Assembly (NCBI RefSeq): GCF_003600685.1
Contig: NZ_CP032084.1
Coordinates: 4,712,001-4,776,000, forward strand
Length of the DNA: 64,000 nt
Source of the DNA: Achromobacter sp. B7
GTDB taxonomy: Bacteria > Pseudomonadota > Gammaproteobacteria > Burkholderiales > Burkholderiaceae_B
Direction: 5' to 3'
Made by a program: the position numbers and the translations under genes. Positions 43,716 through 51,850 of this stretch are shown one piece after another; position 1 is the stretch's first letter; every line of letters starts with the position of its first letter. The notes under the pieces were generated by a model. That model was not told the DNA's origin. It worked only from the letters and a program-made list of their open reading frames with translations, and did not search any database.

Positions 43716-44348
43716 TCAGGACTGCGGGGCGCGACGGGCCGATTTGGGACGGAAGGCGTCGATGATCTCGGGGCGGGTCTCGGCGTACGGCCCGCCGATC
43801 AGGTCGATGCAATACGGGATCGCGGCGAAGATGCCCGGCGCGATCACCGTGCCGTCATCGCCCTTCAAGCCTTCCAGCGTTTCACGGATGGACTTCGGTT
43901 GGCCCGGCAAGTTCACGATCAACGCGGCGTGCGACGGCGTTTCGCGGATGACGGCCACCTGGCGCGACAGGATCGCGGTGGGCACGAAGCGCAGGCTGAT
44001 CTGGCGCATCTGTTCGCCAAAGCCGGGCATTTCCTTGGTGCCCACGGCCAGCGTGGCCTCGGGGGTGACGTCGCGGCGGGCGGGGCCGGTGCCGCCCGTG
44101 GTCAACACCAGGTCGCAACCGCAGATGTCCACCAGTTCAATCAGTGTTTCGGAAATACGCGCGGGCTCGTCGGGAATCAGGCGGTCCACCGCCTGCCACG
44201 GCGACACCAGCGCCGTCCCCAGCCATTCCCGCAAGGCGGGCAGGCCCTGATCCTGGTAAACGCCGGTGGCGGCGCGGTCAGAGACGGACACCAGGCCGAT
44301 GATCAGGTCGTCGGGATGGCGGCGGGCGATTCGGGTGGGCGTGGTCAT
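43716..44348 (-). CDS. mogA: molybdopterin adenylyltransferase
   Basis: About 210 residues, starting at M-T-T-P-T; the frame is open to 44588. It activates molybdopterin by adenylation before molybdenum insertion. Family motifs are GLVSVSDRAATGVYQDQG, LVLTTGGTGPARRDVTPEAT and GIFAAIPYCIDLIGGPY. Its promoter region faces that of the DltD-like gene (288 bp between starts, with no further gene seen). Confidence 0.92.
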   Translation of the reverse strand: MTTPTRIARRHPDDLIIGLVSVSDRAATGVYQDQGLPALREWLGTALVSPWQAVDRLIPDEPARISETLIELVDICGCDLVLTTGGTGPARRDVTPEATLAVGTKEMPGFGEQMRQISLRFVPTAILSRQVAVIRETPSHAALIVNLPGQPKSIRETLEGLKGDDGTVIAPGIFAAIPYCIDLIGGPYAETRPEIIDAFRPKSARRAPQS

Positions 44349-44636
44349 AGGCGGTGGCGATGGCTGAAAGCGACAAGGGGAACGGGTGCGCCGGGCAATA
44401 AGGCGGGCGGCGCGGCGGTCAATCATGGAAATCCAGAAGACGGCCGCGATGACGATGCTATCGCATTCTTTCCCAGGAAAAAGGCGTCCCCGCCCCCACC
44501 AACCCGCCTGCGGACGTGTGGCAAAAAAGCGAATCGTCCGTGGCCCCGGTTTCGCGCGCTTGTTTGCGTCATGGGGCCTGGATAACATCCGCTAACAAAA
44601 TACTTCCCTGGCTGGCCCATCGCGCCTGTTGTCTCC

Positions 44637-45761
44637 ATGTTCAAACGCACTTTACGGCAGCACGCGCTGGCCGCCGCGCTGGCCCTGACGGCCGCGGTCG
44701 CCGCGGGATGGCTCGCCTGGCATACGCTGGCATTGAAAACAGAACCCGTGCCCGCCGCCGCCCCGGGCATCTACATTCCCAACCTGGGCAATACGCTGCA
44801 AGAACAGACGCGCAACCTGTCGCGCCTGAGCCAGGCACTGCGCACCGGCGACCGGGTGGTGATCCTGGGGTCTTCCGAGCTGACCAGCAACGACCTGCGC
44901 TTTGTCCCCTACCGCTATCTGGCCGACGAGTTACAGATGCCGGTGCTGGCCTACGGCCATTCGGGCTTCCAGTCCTTGGGAATGCAGCTAGTGCTGGCTG
45001 CACTGGCCGATGACCTGTCGCCCGCCTCGCGCGTGGTGGTGATGTTGTCGCCCGGATGGTTCGACGGCGATGGCGGGCTGGGCGCTGACGAATTCAAGGA
45101 ACACGCCAACCCGCTGCTGCCCCGGCTGCTCAAGCAACCCGAAGGCCGCGCCGAACTGGCACGCTGGCTGCGCGACAAAGGTGATGCGGGCGTGGCTTGG
45201 TCGATGATGACCGAGCAGGCCTATGTTTTCAGGCAACGGCTGGTCGACCTGTGGACACCTGCCCATGCCGCCCCCGCCCCCGAGCGGGAACGCGAGGGCC
45301 CCGCTGCTGCTGCCCGCGTGGTGGATTGGGACGCACTGGCCGAAGAGGCGCAACGCGCCGAGCAGGACTTGATGACCGGCAACCGCTACGCGGTGCGGGA
45401 CGACTTCTTCAACAAATACCTGCGGACCCTTCCCGAGGGCGGCAAAACCGCGTACCTGCCGCAACCCCTGACAGGCCGCGACGAACTGCGCGAACTGACC
45501 GCCCTGATGGCGCTGCTGCACCAGCATGGCGTGAATGCGCTGTTTGTCATGCAGCCGCTGCACCCGATGGTCTTCAAGGACCTGAACCGTTTCCAGCCCG
45601 TGCAAGAGGAAGTGGGCGCCCTGTGCCGGCGCTATGCGATGACGTGCATGGATATGTACGACGCCCCCTTTGAAGTGGGCATGCTGCGCGACGTGCAGCA
45701 CCTGGGCGAGCTCGGCTGGCTGCGCGTGAACCAGAAGATTGCCCAGGTGTTCCGGCCATGA
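44637..45761 (+). CDS. dltD: DltD-like acyl transferase
   Basis: A 374-residue protein with one N-terminal membrane anchor (about residues 10-32) and an extracytoplasmic SGNH/DltD domain. The catalytic Ser lies in LGSSEL (residues 78-82), and Asp352 and His355 in DVQHLGELGW complete the triad. GHSGFQSLGMQL and LSPGWFD are further DltD hallmarks. In Gram-positives DltD transfers D-alanine to teichoic acid; in Bordetella dlt-like (dra) genes modify the surface. Here dltA, dltB and dltC are absent from the neighbourhood; the next gene is a DltX-like microprotein. Confidence 0.85.
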   Translation: MFKRTLRQHALAAALALTAAVAAGWLAWHTLALKTEPVPAAAPGIYIPNLGNTLQEQTRNLSRLSQALRTGDRVVILGSSELTSNDLRFVPYRYLADELQMPVLAYGHSGFQSLGMQLVLAALADDLSPASRVVVMLSPGWFDGDGGLGADEFKEHANPLLPRLLKQPEGRAELARWLRDKGDAGVAWSMMTEQAYVFRQRLVDLWTPAHAAPAPEREREGPAAAARVVDWDALAEEAQRAEQDLMTGNRYAVRDDFFNKYLRTLPEGGKTAYLPQPLTGRDELRELTALMALLHQHGVNALFVMQPLHPMVFKDLNRFQPVQEEVGALCRRYAMTCMDMYDAPFEVGMLRDVQHLGELGWLRVNQKIAQVFRP

Positions 45762-45813
45762 CCCCTGCCCGCCCCGCCCCTGGCCAGACCTTTCCCGCTG
45801 GAGGGATGCCGCA

Positions 45814-45939
45814 ATGAAAAGAACGCTGTGGCTGTGCCTGCTTTACCTCGGCGTGTTCGCCGTGCTGCTGATCCAGGCGGACACCTCCGCCAATCTGGGC
45901 AAGCCGATGGAGATCGAGTTCCAGTATTCGAAATTCTGA
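45814..45939 (+). CDS. 41-residue DltX-like membrane microprotein
   Basis: A frame of 41 residues starting M-K-R-T-L-W after a good GGAGGG, 52 bp behind dltD. It has one membrane helix (LWLCLLYLGVFAVLLI) and ends in EFQYSKF. The last six residues fit F-x-Y-x-x-F, like the FIYNEF terminus of DltX, the small partner in dlt operons whose C-terminal Tyr is proposed to carry the D-alanyl group. Size, topology, C-terminus and neighbour all agree. The in-frame upstream extension to 45739 is rejected as it lacks a ribosome site. Confidence 0.7.
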   Translation: MKRTLWLCLLYLGVFAVLLIQADTSANLGKPMEIEFQYSKF

Positions 45940-46046
45940 CGGCGCGCCCCCCAGGGCGGGGAAAATTGGTTTTCCAACGCAACCAGGGCCAGGTCACAAA
46001 TCTGCAATAATCGGCTCCTCACGCCGGAACCTCGCCCCCCGCCTCC

Positions 46047-47522
46047 ATGTTCGACCTCTTCCACGGCCTTGATCTCTGGGTCGGCCTCAGTCTTGTGCTG
46101 GCCCTGACATTCGTCCTGGCCTTCGAATTCATCAATGGTTTCCACGACACGGCGAACGCCGTGGCCACGGTCATCTACACCAAGGCCATGCCGCCGCATC
46201 TTGCGGTCGTGCTGTCCGGTATCTTCAATTTCCTTGGCGTGTTGCTGGGCGGCGTGGGCGTTGCCTACGCCATCGTGCACCTGCTGCCGGTGGAATTGCT
46301 GATCAACGTGGACACCGGCCGCGGGCTGGCCATGGTGTTCGCCATGCTGGCCGCCGCCATCGCCTGGAACCTGGGCACCTGGTACTTCGGTATCCCCGCG
46401 TCCAGTTCGCACACGCTGATCGGCTCGATTCTTGGCGTGGGCCTGGCCAATGCACTGATCACCGACCTGCCGCTGGGCGAGGGGGTCAACTGGGGCAAGG
46501 CCGTGGACATCGGCATGTCGCTGGTGGCCTCGCCAATAGCCGGCTTCATCGTCGCGGGCGGCTTGCTGTTGCTGCTCAAGCGCTGGCTGCCCACCTCCAA
46601 GATGCACAAGACGCCCGAACAGCGCCGCGCCATCGACAACAAGAAGCACCCCCCGTTCTGGAACCGGCTGGTGCTGGTGCTGTCGGCCATGGGCGTGAGC
46701 TTTGTGCACGGGTCCAACGACGGGCAGAAGGGCATCGGCCTGATCATGCTGGTGCTGATCGGCATCGTGCCGGCCAACTTCGTGCTGGATACGACCAGCA
46801 CCACCTACCAGATCGAACGCACCCGCGACGCCGCGAACCACCTGAACGTGTTCTACCAGCGCAACGAAGCCATGCTGGGCGACTTCCTGGCGCTGAAGCG
46901 GGCGCCGGCCGCGTCCGACCTGCCGCGCAACTTTCGCTGCGACCCCGAATTGACCGTGCCCACCATCGCCGCGCTGCAAACGGACCTGGCCGGTGTCGCC
47001 AACTACGCCGACCTGTCGGCCGACAAGCGCATTGACGTGCGCCGCTACCTGCTGTGCCTGGACGACACCGCCAAGAAGGTGGCGCGCATCGAAGGGCTGC
47101 CCGCCCGCGAACGCGCCGACCTGCAACGCCTGCGCGCCGACCTGACCGCCACCACCGAATACGCCCCCTTCTGGGTGATCGTGGCAGTGGCCCTGGCGCT
47201 GGGCGCCGGCACCATGGTGGGATGGCGCCGCGTGGTGCTGACGGTGGGCGAAAAGATCGGCAAGCAGGGCATGACCTACGCGCAAGGCATGTCGGCGCAG
47301 GTGACGGCCGTGGCAGCCATCGGGCTGGCCAACGTGTTCAGCCTGCCGGTATCGACCACCCACGTGCTGTCCTCGGGCGTGGCCGGCACCATGATCGCCA
47401 ACAAGAGCGGCCTGCAAGGCAATACGGTGCGCAACATCCTGCTGGCCTGGGTGCTGACGCTGCCCGCCTCGATGGCGTTGGCGGCCGCGCTGTTCTGGAT
47501 CGGCGTGCAGTTCACCGGCTGA
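46047..47522 (+). CDS. pit: PiT family inorganic phosphate transporter
   Basis: A 491-residue low-affinity phosphate permease. The two PiT signature repeats are FEFINGFHDTANAVATVIYTKAM (residues about 26-48) and, in the second half, GMTYAQGMSAQVTAVAAIGLANVFSLPVSTTHVLSSGVAG. GSNDGQKGIGLIMLV is also present. Around 10-12 membrane helices flank a central hydrophilic region of about 130 residues. It takes up metal-phosphate complexes. The location has no phosphate-regulatory gene next to it. Confidence 0.93.
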   Translation: MFDLFHGLDLWVGLSLVLALTFVLAFEFINGFHDTANAVATVIYTKAMPPHLAVVLSGIFNFLGVLLGGVGVAYAIVHLLPVELLINVDTGRGLAMVFAMLAAAIAWNLGTWYFGIPASSSHTLIGSILGVGLANALITDLPLGEGVNWGKAVDIGMSLVASPIAGFIVAGGLLLLLKRWLPTSKMHKTPEQRRAIDNKKHPPFWNRLVLVLSAMGVSFVHGSNDGQKGIGLIMLVLIGIVPANFVLDTTSTTYQIERTRDAANHLNVFYQRNEAMLGDFLALKRAPAASDLPRNFRCDPELTVPTIAALQTDLAGVANYADLSADKRIDVRRYLLCLDDTAKKVARIEGLPARERADLQRLRADLTATTEYAPFWVIVAVALALGAGTMVGWRRVVLTVGEKIGKQGMTYAQGMSAQVTAVAAIGLANVFSLPVSTTHVLSSGVAGTMIANKSGLQGNTVRNILLAWVLTLPASMALAAALFWIGVQFTG

Positions 47523-47629
47523 CCGGCTGACGTCTTTGCCGGCCGTGCGGGCAATCTGCACGGCCGATGCAACACTCTGGCGATCACGTCGGGCTTTTTC
47601 CGCCCGCAGCCCGCGTCTACCATCACGCC

Positions 47630-48286
47630 ATGGCTACCCCGACCCCCACCCTGCATTACGTCTTCGACCCGCTTTGCGGCTGGTGCTACGGCGCCGCGCC
47701 GCTGGTGGACGCCGCCCGCGATATCGCCGGCCTGCACGTGGCGCCGCACGGCGGCGGCATGATGACCGGCGGCAACCGCCAGCCCGTCACCGACGCCCTA
47801 CGCCGCTATGTCATGCCGCACGACGAACGCATCGCCGGCCTGACCGGCCAGGTCTTCGGCAAGGACTATTTCGACGGCCTGCTGCGCGACAGCGGCGCGG
47901 TGTTTGACTCCGAGCCCCCCACCACCGCCATCCTCGCCGCCGAGCAGCTGGACGGGCGCGGGCTGGACCTGCTCAAGCGCTTGCAGCACGCCCACTACGT
48001 AGAGGGCCGCCGCATTGCGGACCCGGCCGTGCTGGGCATCCTGGCGCGCGACATCGGGCTGGACGGCGCAGCGTTCGACGCCGCCTATGGCGCGGCGCAA
48101 GGCGCCGACACGGCAGCGCACATCGCGGCCAGCCGGCAGTTGCTAGCCCGGGTAGGCGGCAGCGGTTTCCCCACGTTTGCGCTGGAAATCGGTGGCGTTT
48201 ACACGCTGCTGGAACCGGCTCGCTACCTGGGCCGCCCCGCCCAATGGCAGGCCGACCTGCGGCAACGGATCCAAGCGGCGGCTTAG
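47630..48286 (+). CDS. DsbA family thioredoxin-fold protein (cytosolic)
   Basis: About 218 residues from M-A-T-P-T. The redox motif CGWC (Cys16 and Cys19) lies in DPLCGWCYGAAP, near the N-terminus, with no signal peptide, and GGSGFPTFAL provides the cis-Pro loop. This is the DsbA/FrnE-like cytosolic group (often annotated protein-disulfide isomerase). The frame opens at 47567. It is convergent with the GST gene, 4 bp apart. Confidence 0.85.
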   Translation: MATPTPTLHYVFDPLCGWCYGAAPLVDAARDIAGLHVAPHGGGMMTGGNRQPVTDALRRYVMPHDERIAGLTGQVFGKDYFDGLLRDSGAVFDSEPPTTAILAAEQLDGRGLDLLKRLQHAHYVEGRRIADPAVLGILARDIGLDGAAFDAAYGAAQGADTAAHIAASRQLLARVGGSGFPTFALEIGGVYTLLEPARYLGRPAQWQADLRQRIQAAA

Positions 48287-48290
48287 GCGG

Positions 48291-48905
48291 TCAGGACTCT
48301 TCGATGTCGCCGTCGCGTTGCAGAGCCCGGTGCATGGCCGGGCGCGCGGCCAGGCGTTCGATGTAGCCGTTGAACACGTCCGATTCGGCAATCACGTTCA
48401 CCTGCATCATGTATTGCAGCGAACCGCCCAGCACGATGTCCACCGCTGAAAACGCGTCGCCCAGAAAAAAGGGCCGGGCTTGCAGCACGCGGGTCAGGAC
48501 CTGTTCGACTTCGTCGGCCGACCCCCACCCCGGGGCGCCGGCATGATGCGGCTGCTTGAAGGCGCGTTCGACCATGGCCGGCTCGAACACCCCGGTGGAA
48601 TACGCCAACCAGGTCAGATACGGGCCACGATTGGGGTCGCCGATGCGCGGACCCAAGCCTTTCTCGGGGAACAGGTCCGTCAGGTACAGCGCGATGGCAG
48701 GGGTTTCAAAGATGGGCACACCGTCGTGCACCACGGCCGGCACCTTGCGGTGCGGATGAATGTCGATGTAGTCGGCGGGCATGTGCCCGGCGCTGTCGGT
48801 GCCCCGGATGGACACCATTTCGGTGTCGTACGGCACACCCAGTTCTTCAAGCAGCCACAGAACCCGGAACGAGCGCGAACGCGGCGCATGGTAGAGCGTA
48901 AGCAT
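48291..48905 (-). CDS. glutathione S-transferase family protein
   Basis: About 204 residues starting M-L-T-L-Y. N-terminal thioredoxin-like domain: YHAPRSRSFRVLWLLEELG, with KVPAVVHDGVPIFETPAIALYL as the glutathione-binding loop. C-terminal helical domain with LVGDAF-like segment PFFLGDAFSAVDIVL. Probably a detoxification enzyme of the beta/proteobacterial class. A longer frame to 48932 exists but the methionine used has the better context. Confidence 0.87.
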   Translation of the reverse strand: MLTLYHAPRSRSFRVLWLLEELGVPYDTEMVSIRGTDSAGHMPADYIDIHPHRKVPAVVHDGVPIFETPAIALYLTDLFPEKGLGPRIGDPNRGPYLTWLAYSTGVFEPAMVERAFKQPHHAGAPGWGSADEVEQVLTRVLQARPFFLGDAFSAVDIVLGGSLQYMMQVNVIAESDVFNGYIERLAARPAMHRALQRDGDIEES

Positions 48906-48975
48906 GGTCGGCCTCCTTTGGACACCGACCATTTTGCCTGGGCTTGCGCACGGGCGAAAGACGCCAGATTGCGGA

Positions 48976-49290
48976 TTATTCCGCCGCGCCCAAGGCCCGC
49001 AATTGCGCTTTCAGCCGCCGCACTTCCTGGCTCAGGTCCAGGATCAGCGCCACGGCATCCAGGCTGGCGCCGAAATCGTGCTCAAGCTTGCGAGCATGCA
49101 GCGCGCGCTGCAAGTCCATGCTGTAGAAGCACCATTGCTCGGGTTGGCGGCCGTCGGCGTTGACGATGCCGACCTCGACCAATTGGGCTACCCATTCCAC
49201 TTCCGCGTTGCAGGCGCGGGCCAGGTCATGGGCGCTGAGCGGCTGGGATTTGCCCACGACGGTGGCGCTGGTGATGACAACTTTGTTCAT
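48976..49290 (-). CDS. cbpM: chaperone modulator CbpM
   Basis: About 104 residues, starting M-N-K-V-V two bases after the cbpA stop (an in-frame TTG two codons earlier overlaps it). MerR-like HTH (SAHDLARACNAEVEWVAQLVEVG) and the helix DLQRALHARKLEHDFGASLDAVALILDL are typical of CbpM, which binds the J domain of CbpA and inhibits its activity. Confidence 0.88.
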   Translation of the reverse strand: MNKVVITSATVVGKSQPLSAHDLARACNAEVEWVAQLVEVGIVNADGRQPEQWCFYSMDLQRALHARKLEHDFGASLDAVALILDLSQEVRRLKAQLRALGAAE

Positions 49291-49292
49291 GG

Positions 49293-50234
49293 TCAAACCC
49301 CCATGTGGCGTCGCGGGTTGAACGGCGCATCCTGTTGCAGCTTGCGGTAGGCCGCCTTGGCCGCCTCGCTATCGGCGGGCGGCAACACCAGGTCCAGCAC
49401 CAGGTACAGGTCGCCCGGGGGATCACCGGGAATGCCGCGGCCGCGCAGGCGCAGCTTGCGGCCGTTGCCCGACCCCGCCGGAATCGAGACTTCCACCGTG
49501 CCGCCGGGCGTGGGCGCGTTCACTTTCGCGCCCAGCGCGGCTTCCCAGGGCGCCACCGGCAGGGTCATGTAAAGATCACGGCCATCGGCGCGGTAGCGCG
49601 AATTCGGCTTGAAGCGCACCTCCAGATACAGGTCGCCGTTTTCGCCGCCGCCGTAGCCGGGCATGCCTTGCCCCGACAGGCGGATGTACTGGCCTTCGCG
49701 TACGCCCGCGGGGATGCGCACGCTCAGGGTGCGCGTTTTCATCTGTGGGCGTCCCTGCTCGTCCATTTCCATGGACCGCAGGCTGATGTCGCGCGTGGCG
49801 CCCTTGAGCGCGTCTTCCAGGTCCACTTCGATGGCGGCGTGATGGTCGTCCCCGCGCGCACGAAACTCCTGCTGGCGCGCGCCGCCGCGTTGCCCGCGGC
49901 CGCCGAACAACGACGAAAAAAAGTCGCTGAACTGCGCCTCGTCGCCGGGCGCCGAGCCTCGGTGGAATTCGAAACCTTCGTCCCATCCGGGCGGGGGCTG
50001 AAAGCCGCCGTCGGGCGACACGCCGGCGGCCAGGTTGTCATAGGCCAGCCGCTTTTCCTGGTCGCGCAAGACGTCATAGGCTTCGTTGACGTCGCGCATG
50101 CGGGTCTCGGCGTCGCTTTCCTTGCTGACGTCGGGATGGTATTTGCGGGCGAGTTTGCGGTATGCGCGCCGGATCTCGTCTTCCGACGCGCCGCGCTCCA
50201 CCCCGAGAATGCTGTAGTAGTCCTTGAACTCCAT
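49293..50234 (-). CDS. cbpA: DnaJ-class curved DNA-binding co-chaperone
   Basis: About 313 residues starting M-E-F-K-D-Y-Y. J domain with HPD motif (YHPDVSKESDAETRMRDVNEAYD) at residues ~34-55, then a Gly/Phe-rich linker and two DnaJ C-terminal domains (LRGRGIPGDPPGDLYLVL) without the zinc finger of DnaJ. It stimulates DnaK ATPase and, in E. coli, binds curved DNA. Partner CbpM follows within 2 bp. Confidence 0.92.
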   Translation of the reverse strand: MEFKDYYSILGVERGASEDEIRRAYRKLARKYHPDVSKESDAETRMRDVNEAYDVLRDQEKRLAYDNLAAGVSPDGGFQPPPGWDEGFEFHRGSAPGDEAQFSDFFSSLFGGRGQRGGARQQEFRARGDDHHAAIEVDLEDALKGATRDISLRSMEMDEQGRPQMKTRTLSVRIPAGVREGQYIRLSGQGMPGYGGGENGDLYLEVRFKPNSRYRADGRDLYMTLPVAPWEAALGAKVNAPTPGGTVEVSIPAGSGNGRKLRLRGRGIPGDPPGDLYLVLDLVLPPADSEAAKAAYRKLQQDAPFNPRRHMGV

Positions 50235-50457
50235 ATGCCAGCTCACCTTAAGGGTTTCGGCCGCCGCGGGCTGTGCCGTATCCGGCCTGGGATATCAAGA
50301 AGATAGGGGTTGCGGACCGATTTATCAATGCGCAATATCAGACCAAGTCGCGGATGCGCCCTGTCACCCGAGTGGCGTAGTATCTGTTTTTACCGGTGCT
50401 GTTACCGGCGTTTTACCGGTGGCCCCGCCACCGCCCTACCCCCACGCAGGATCCACG

Positions 50458-50787
50458 ATGAAGATGAGCAACATCCCCTTCGGCACCACGGATTGGTCCG
50501 AAGTCGAACGCACCGAACACGCCGGCGACACGGGCATGGCCTACTGGCGCACCCGCCAATTTGGCGACGTGCGCGTGCGCATGGTCGAATACACGGCGGG
50601 CTACCTGGCCGACCACTGGTGCACCAAGGGACACATCCTCTTCTGTCTGGAAGGCGAGCTTCACACTGAACTGGAAGACGGCCGCCAGTTCATGCTGACC
50701 CCCGGCATGAGCTACCAGGTGGCCGACCAGGCCGAGCCGCACCGTTCGTCCACCACCACGGGCGCCAAGCTCTTCATCGTGGATTGA
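50458..50787 (+). CDS. DHCW-motif cupin-fold protein
   Basis: A 109-residue small cupin starting M-K-M-S-N-I-P-F after GGATCCACG. The characteristic segments are NIPFGTTDWSEVERTEHAGDTGMAYWRT and the tetrad DHWC before KGHILFCLEGELHTELEDGR; the family name is DHCW motif protein, here with W and C exchanged. Function is unknown. It lies between cbpA (divergent) and a GST gene. Confidence 0.85.
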   Translation: MKMSNIPFGTTDWSEVERTEHAGDTGMAYWRTRQFGDVRVRMVEYTAGYLADHWCTKGHILFCLEGELHTELEDGRQFMLTPGMSYQVADQAEPHRSSTTTGAKLFIVD

Positions 50788-50954
50788 TCCCGCCGGCGCA
50801 ACGAGCGCAACGATGCAATGCCACGGGGACGCACTGACGCGGCCACGCGACACGCAAAATTGCAGTTGCGTTACGCTTTGAAAATCATGCGGCACACCGC
50901 CGCGTGTCGATGCATTGCCACCTGCCAGACCCCTCGCCTGACCGGAGACTAGAT

Positions 50955-51590
50955 TTGGGCGCCCCGATTACGCTTTACGTTGATTCCCAGTTCCTTAGCC
51001 CCTACGCCATGTCGGTGTACGTGGCGCTGACCGAAAAGCAATTGCCTTTCGAAGTGCGCCCCATCGACCTGAACGCCGGCGAGCAACGGATGCAGCCCTA
51101 CCAATGTCGGGCGCTGACTGCCCGGGTCCCCGCGCTGACGCATGACGATTTCAACCTGACGGAATCCAGCGTCATCGCCGAATACCTGGAAGAGGTTTTT
51201 CCCGCGCCCAAGCACGCCGCGCTGTATCCGTCGGGCGTGCGCGAACGCGCCCGCGCCCGCCAGTTGCAGGCGTGGCTGCGCAGCGACCTGGCCCCCTTGC
51301 GCCAGGAGCGCCCCACCGAAACCGTGTTCTACGGCACCCCGGGGCAGCCCTTGTCGGACGCCGCGCATGCTGCCTCGGCCAAGCTGATCCAGGTGGCCAG
51401 CTATCTGATCGGGGTGGGCCAGACCACGCTGTTCGAGGATTGGTGTATTGCCGACCTGGACCTGGCCGTGATGCTCAAGCGCCTGGCGCTGGATGATTTG
51501 CCCGACCCGTTGCGCGCCTACGTCGACGCGCAGTGGCAACGCCCGTCTGTTCAGAAATGGCTGGAGCACAACGCCGCCGCGCGCGACTAA
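50955..51590 (+). CDS. yfcF: YfcF-type glutathione transferase
   Basis: About 211 residues. GGAG lies eight bases before the TTG at 50955, so I prefer that start (ITLYVDSQFLSPY is then at the N-terminus as in E. coli YfcF); an ATG at 50904 would add 17 residues. Domain features: LSPYAMSVYVALTEK, SSVIAEYLEEVFPAP, RARARQLQAWLRSDL and WCIADLDLAVM. YfcF has glutathione transferase and peroxidase-like activity and aids oxidative-stress tolerance. Confidence 0.85.
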   Translation: MGAPITLYVDSQFLSPYAMSVYVALTEKQLPFEVRPIDLNAGEQRMQPYQCRALTARVPALTHDDFNLTESSVIAEYLEEVFPAPKHAALYPSGVRERARARQLQAWLRSDLAPLRQERPTETVFYGTPGQPLSDAAHAASAKLIQVASYLIGVGQTTLFEDWCIADLDLAVMLKRLALDDLPDPLRAYVDAQWQRPSVQKWLEHNAAARD

Positions 51591-51850
51591 GCGCCTGTTC
51601 ACGCCACGGCGCCGTGGCAGCAGCCACTGCACGACCGTCTTGCAAGCGACGCTGCCGCCCACCGGGGTCCGGCAGCGTTGTCGGACACATCTGAAAAGCA
51701 GGGACGCTTCACGCTTTTTTGCAGGCCCCCTCCGACTTATGTTGCGGCGCAGCATTCGTTGCGGTGTAATGGGGAGGTCAACTTGGCCGGTTCCACTCGG
51801 GGCCGGCCCGGCGGCACGTCGCCGCCGGAAGCAACTTACAGGAGATCGCC

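Noticed and set aside
45843..47561. 572-codon minus-strand frame opposite pit
   Set aside because: Antisense shadow of the PiT transporter; repetitive His/Gln/Gly composition, no ribosome site.
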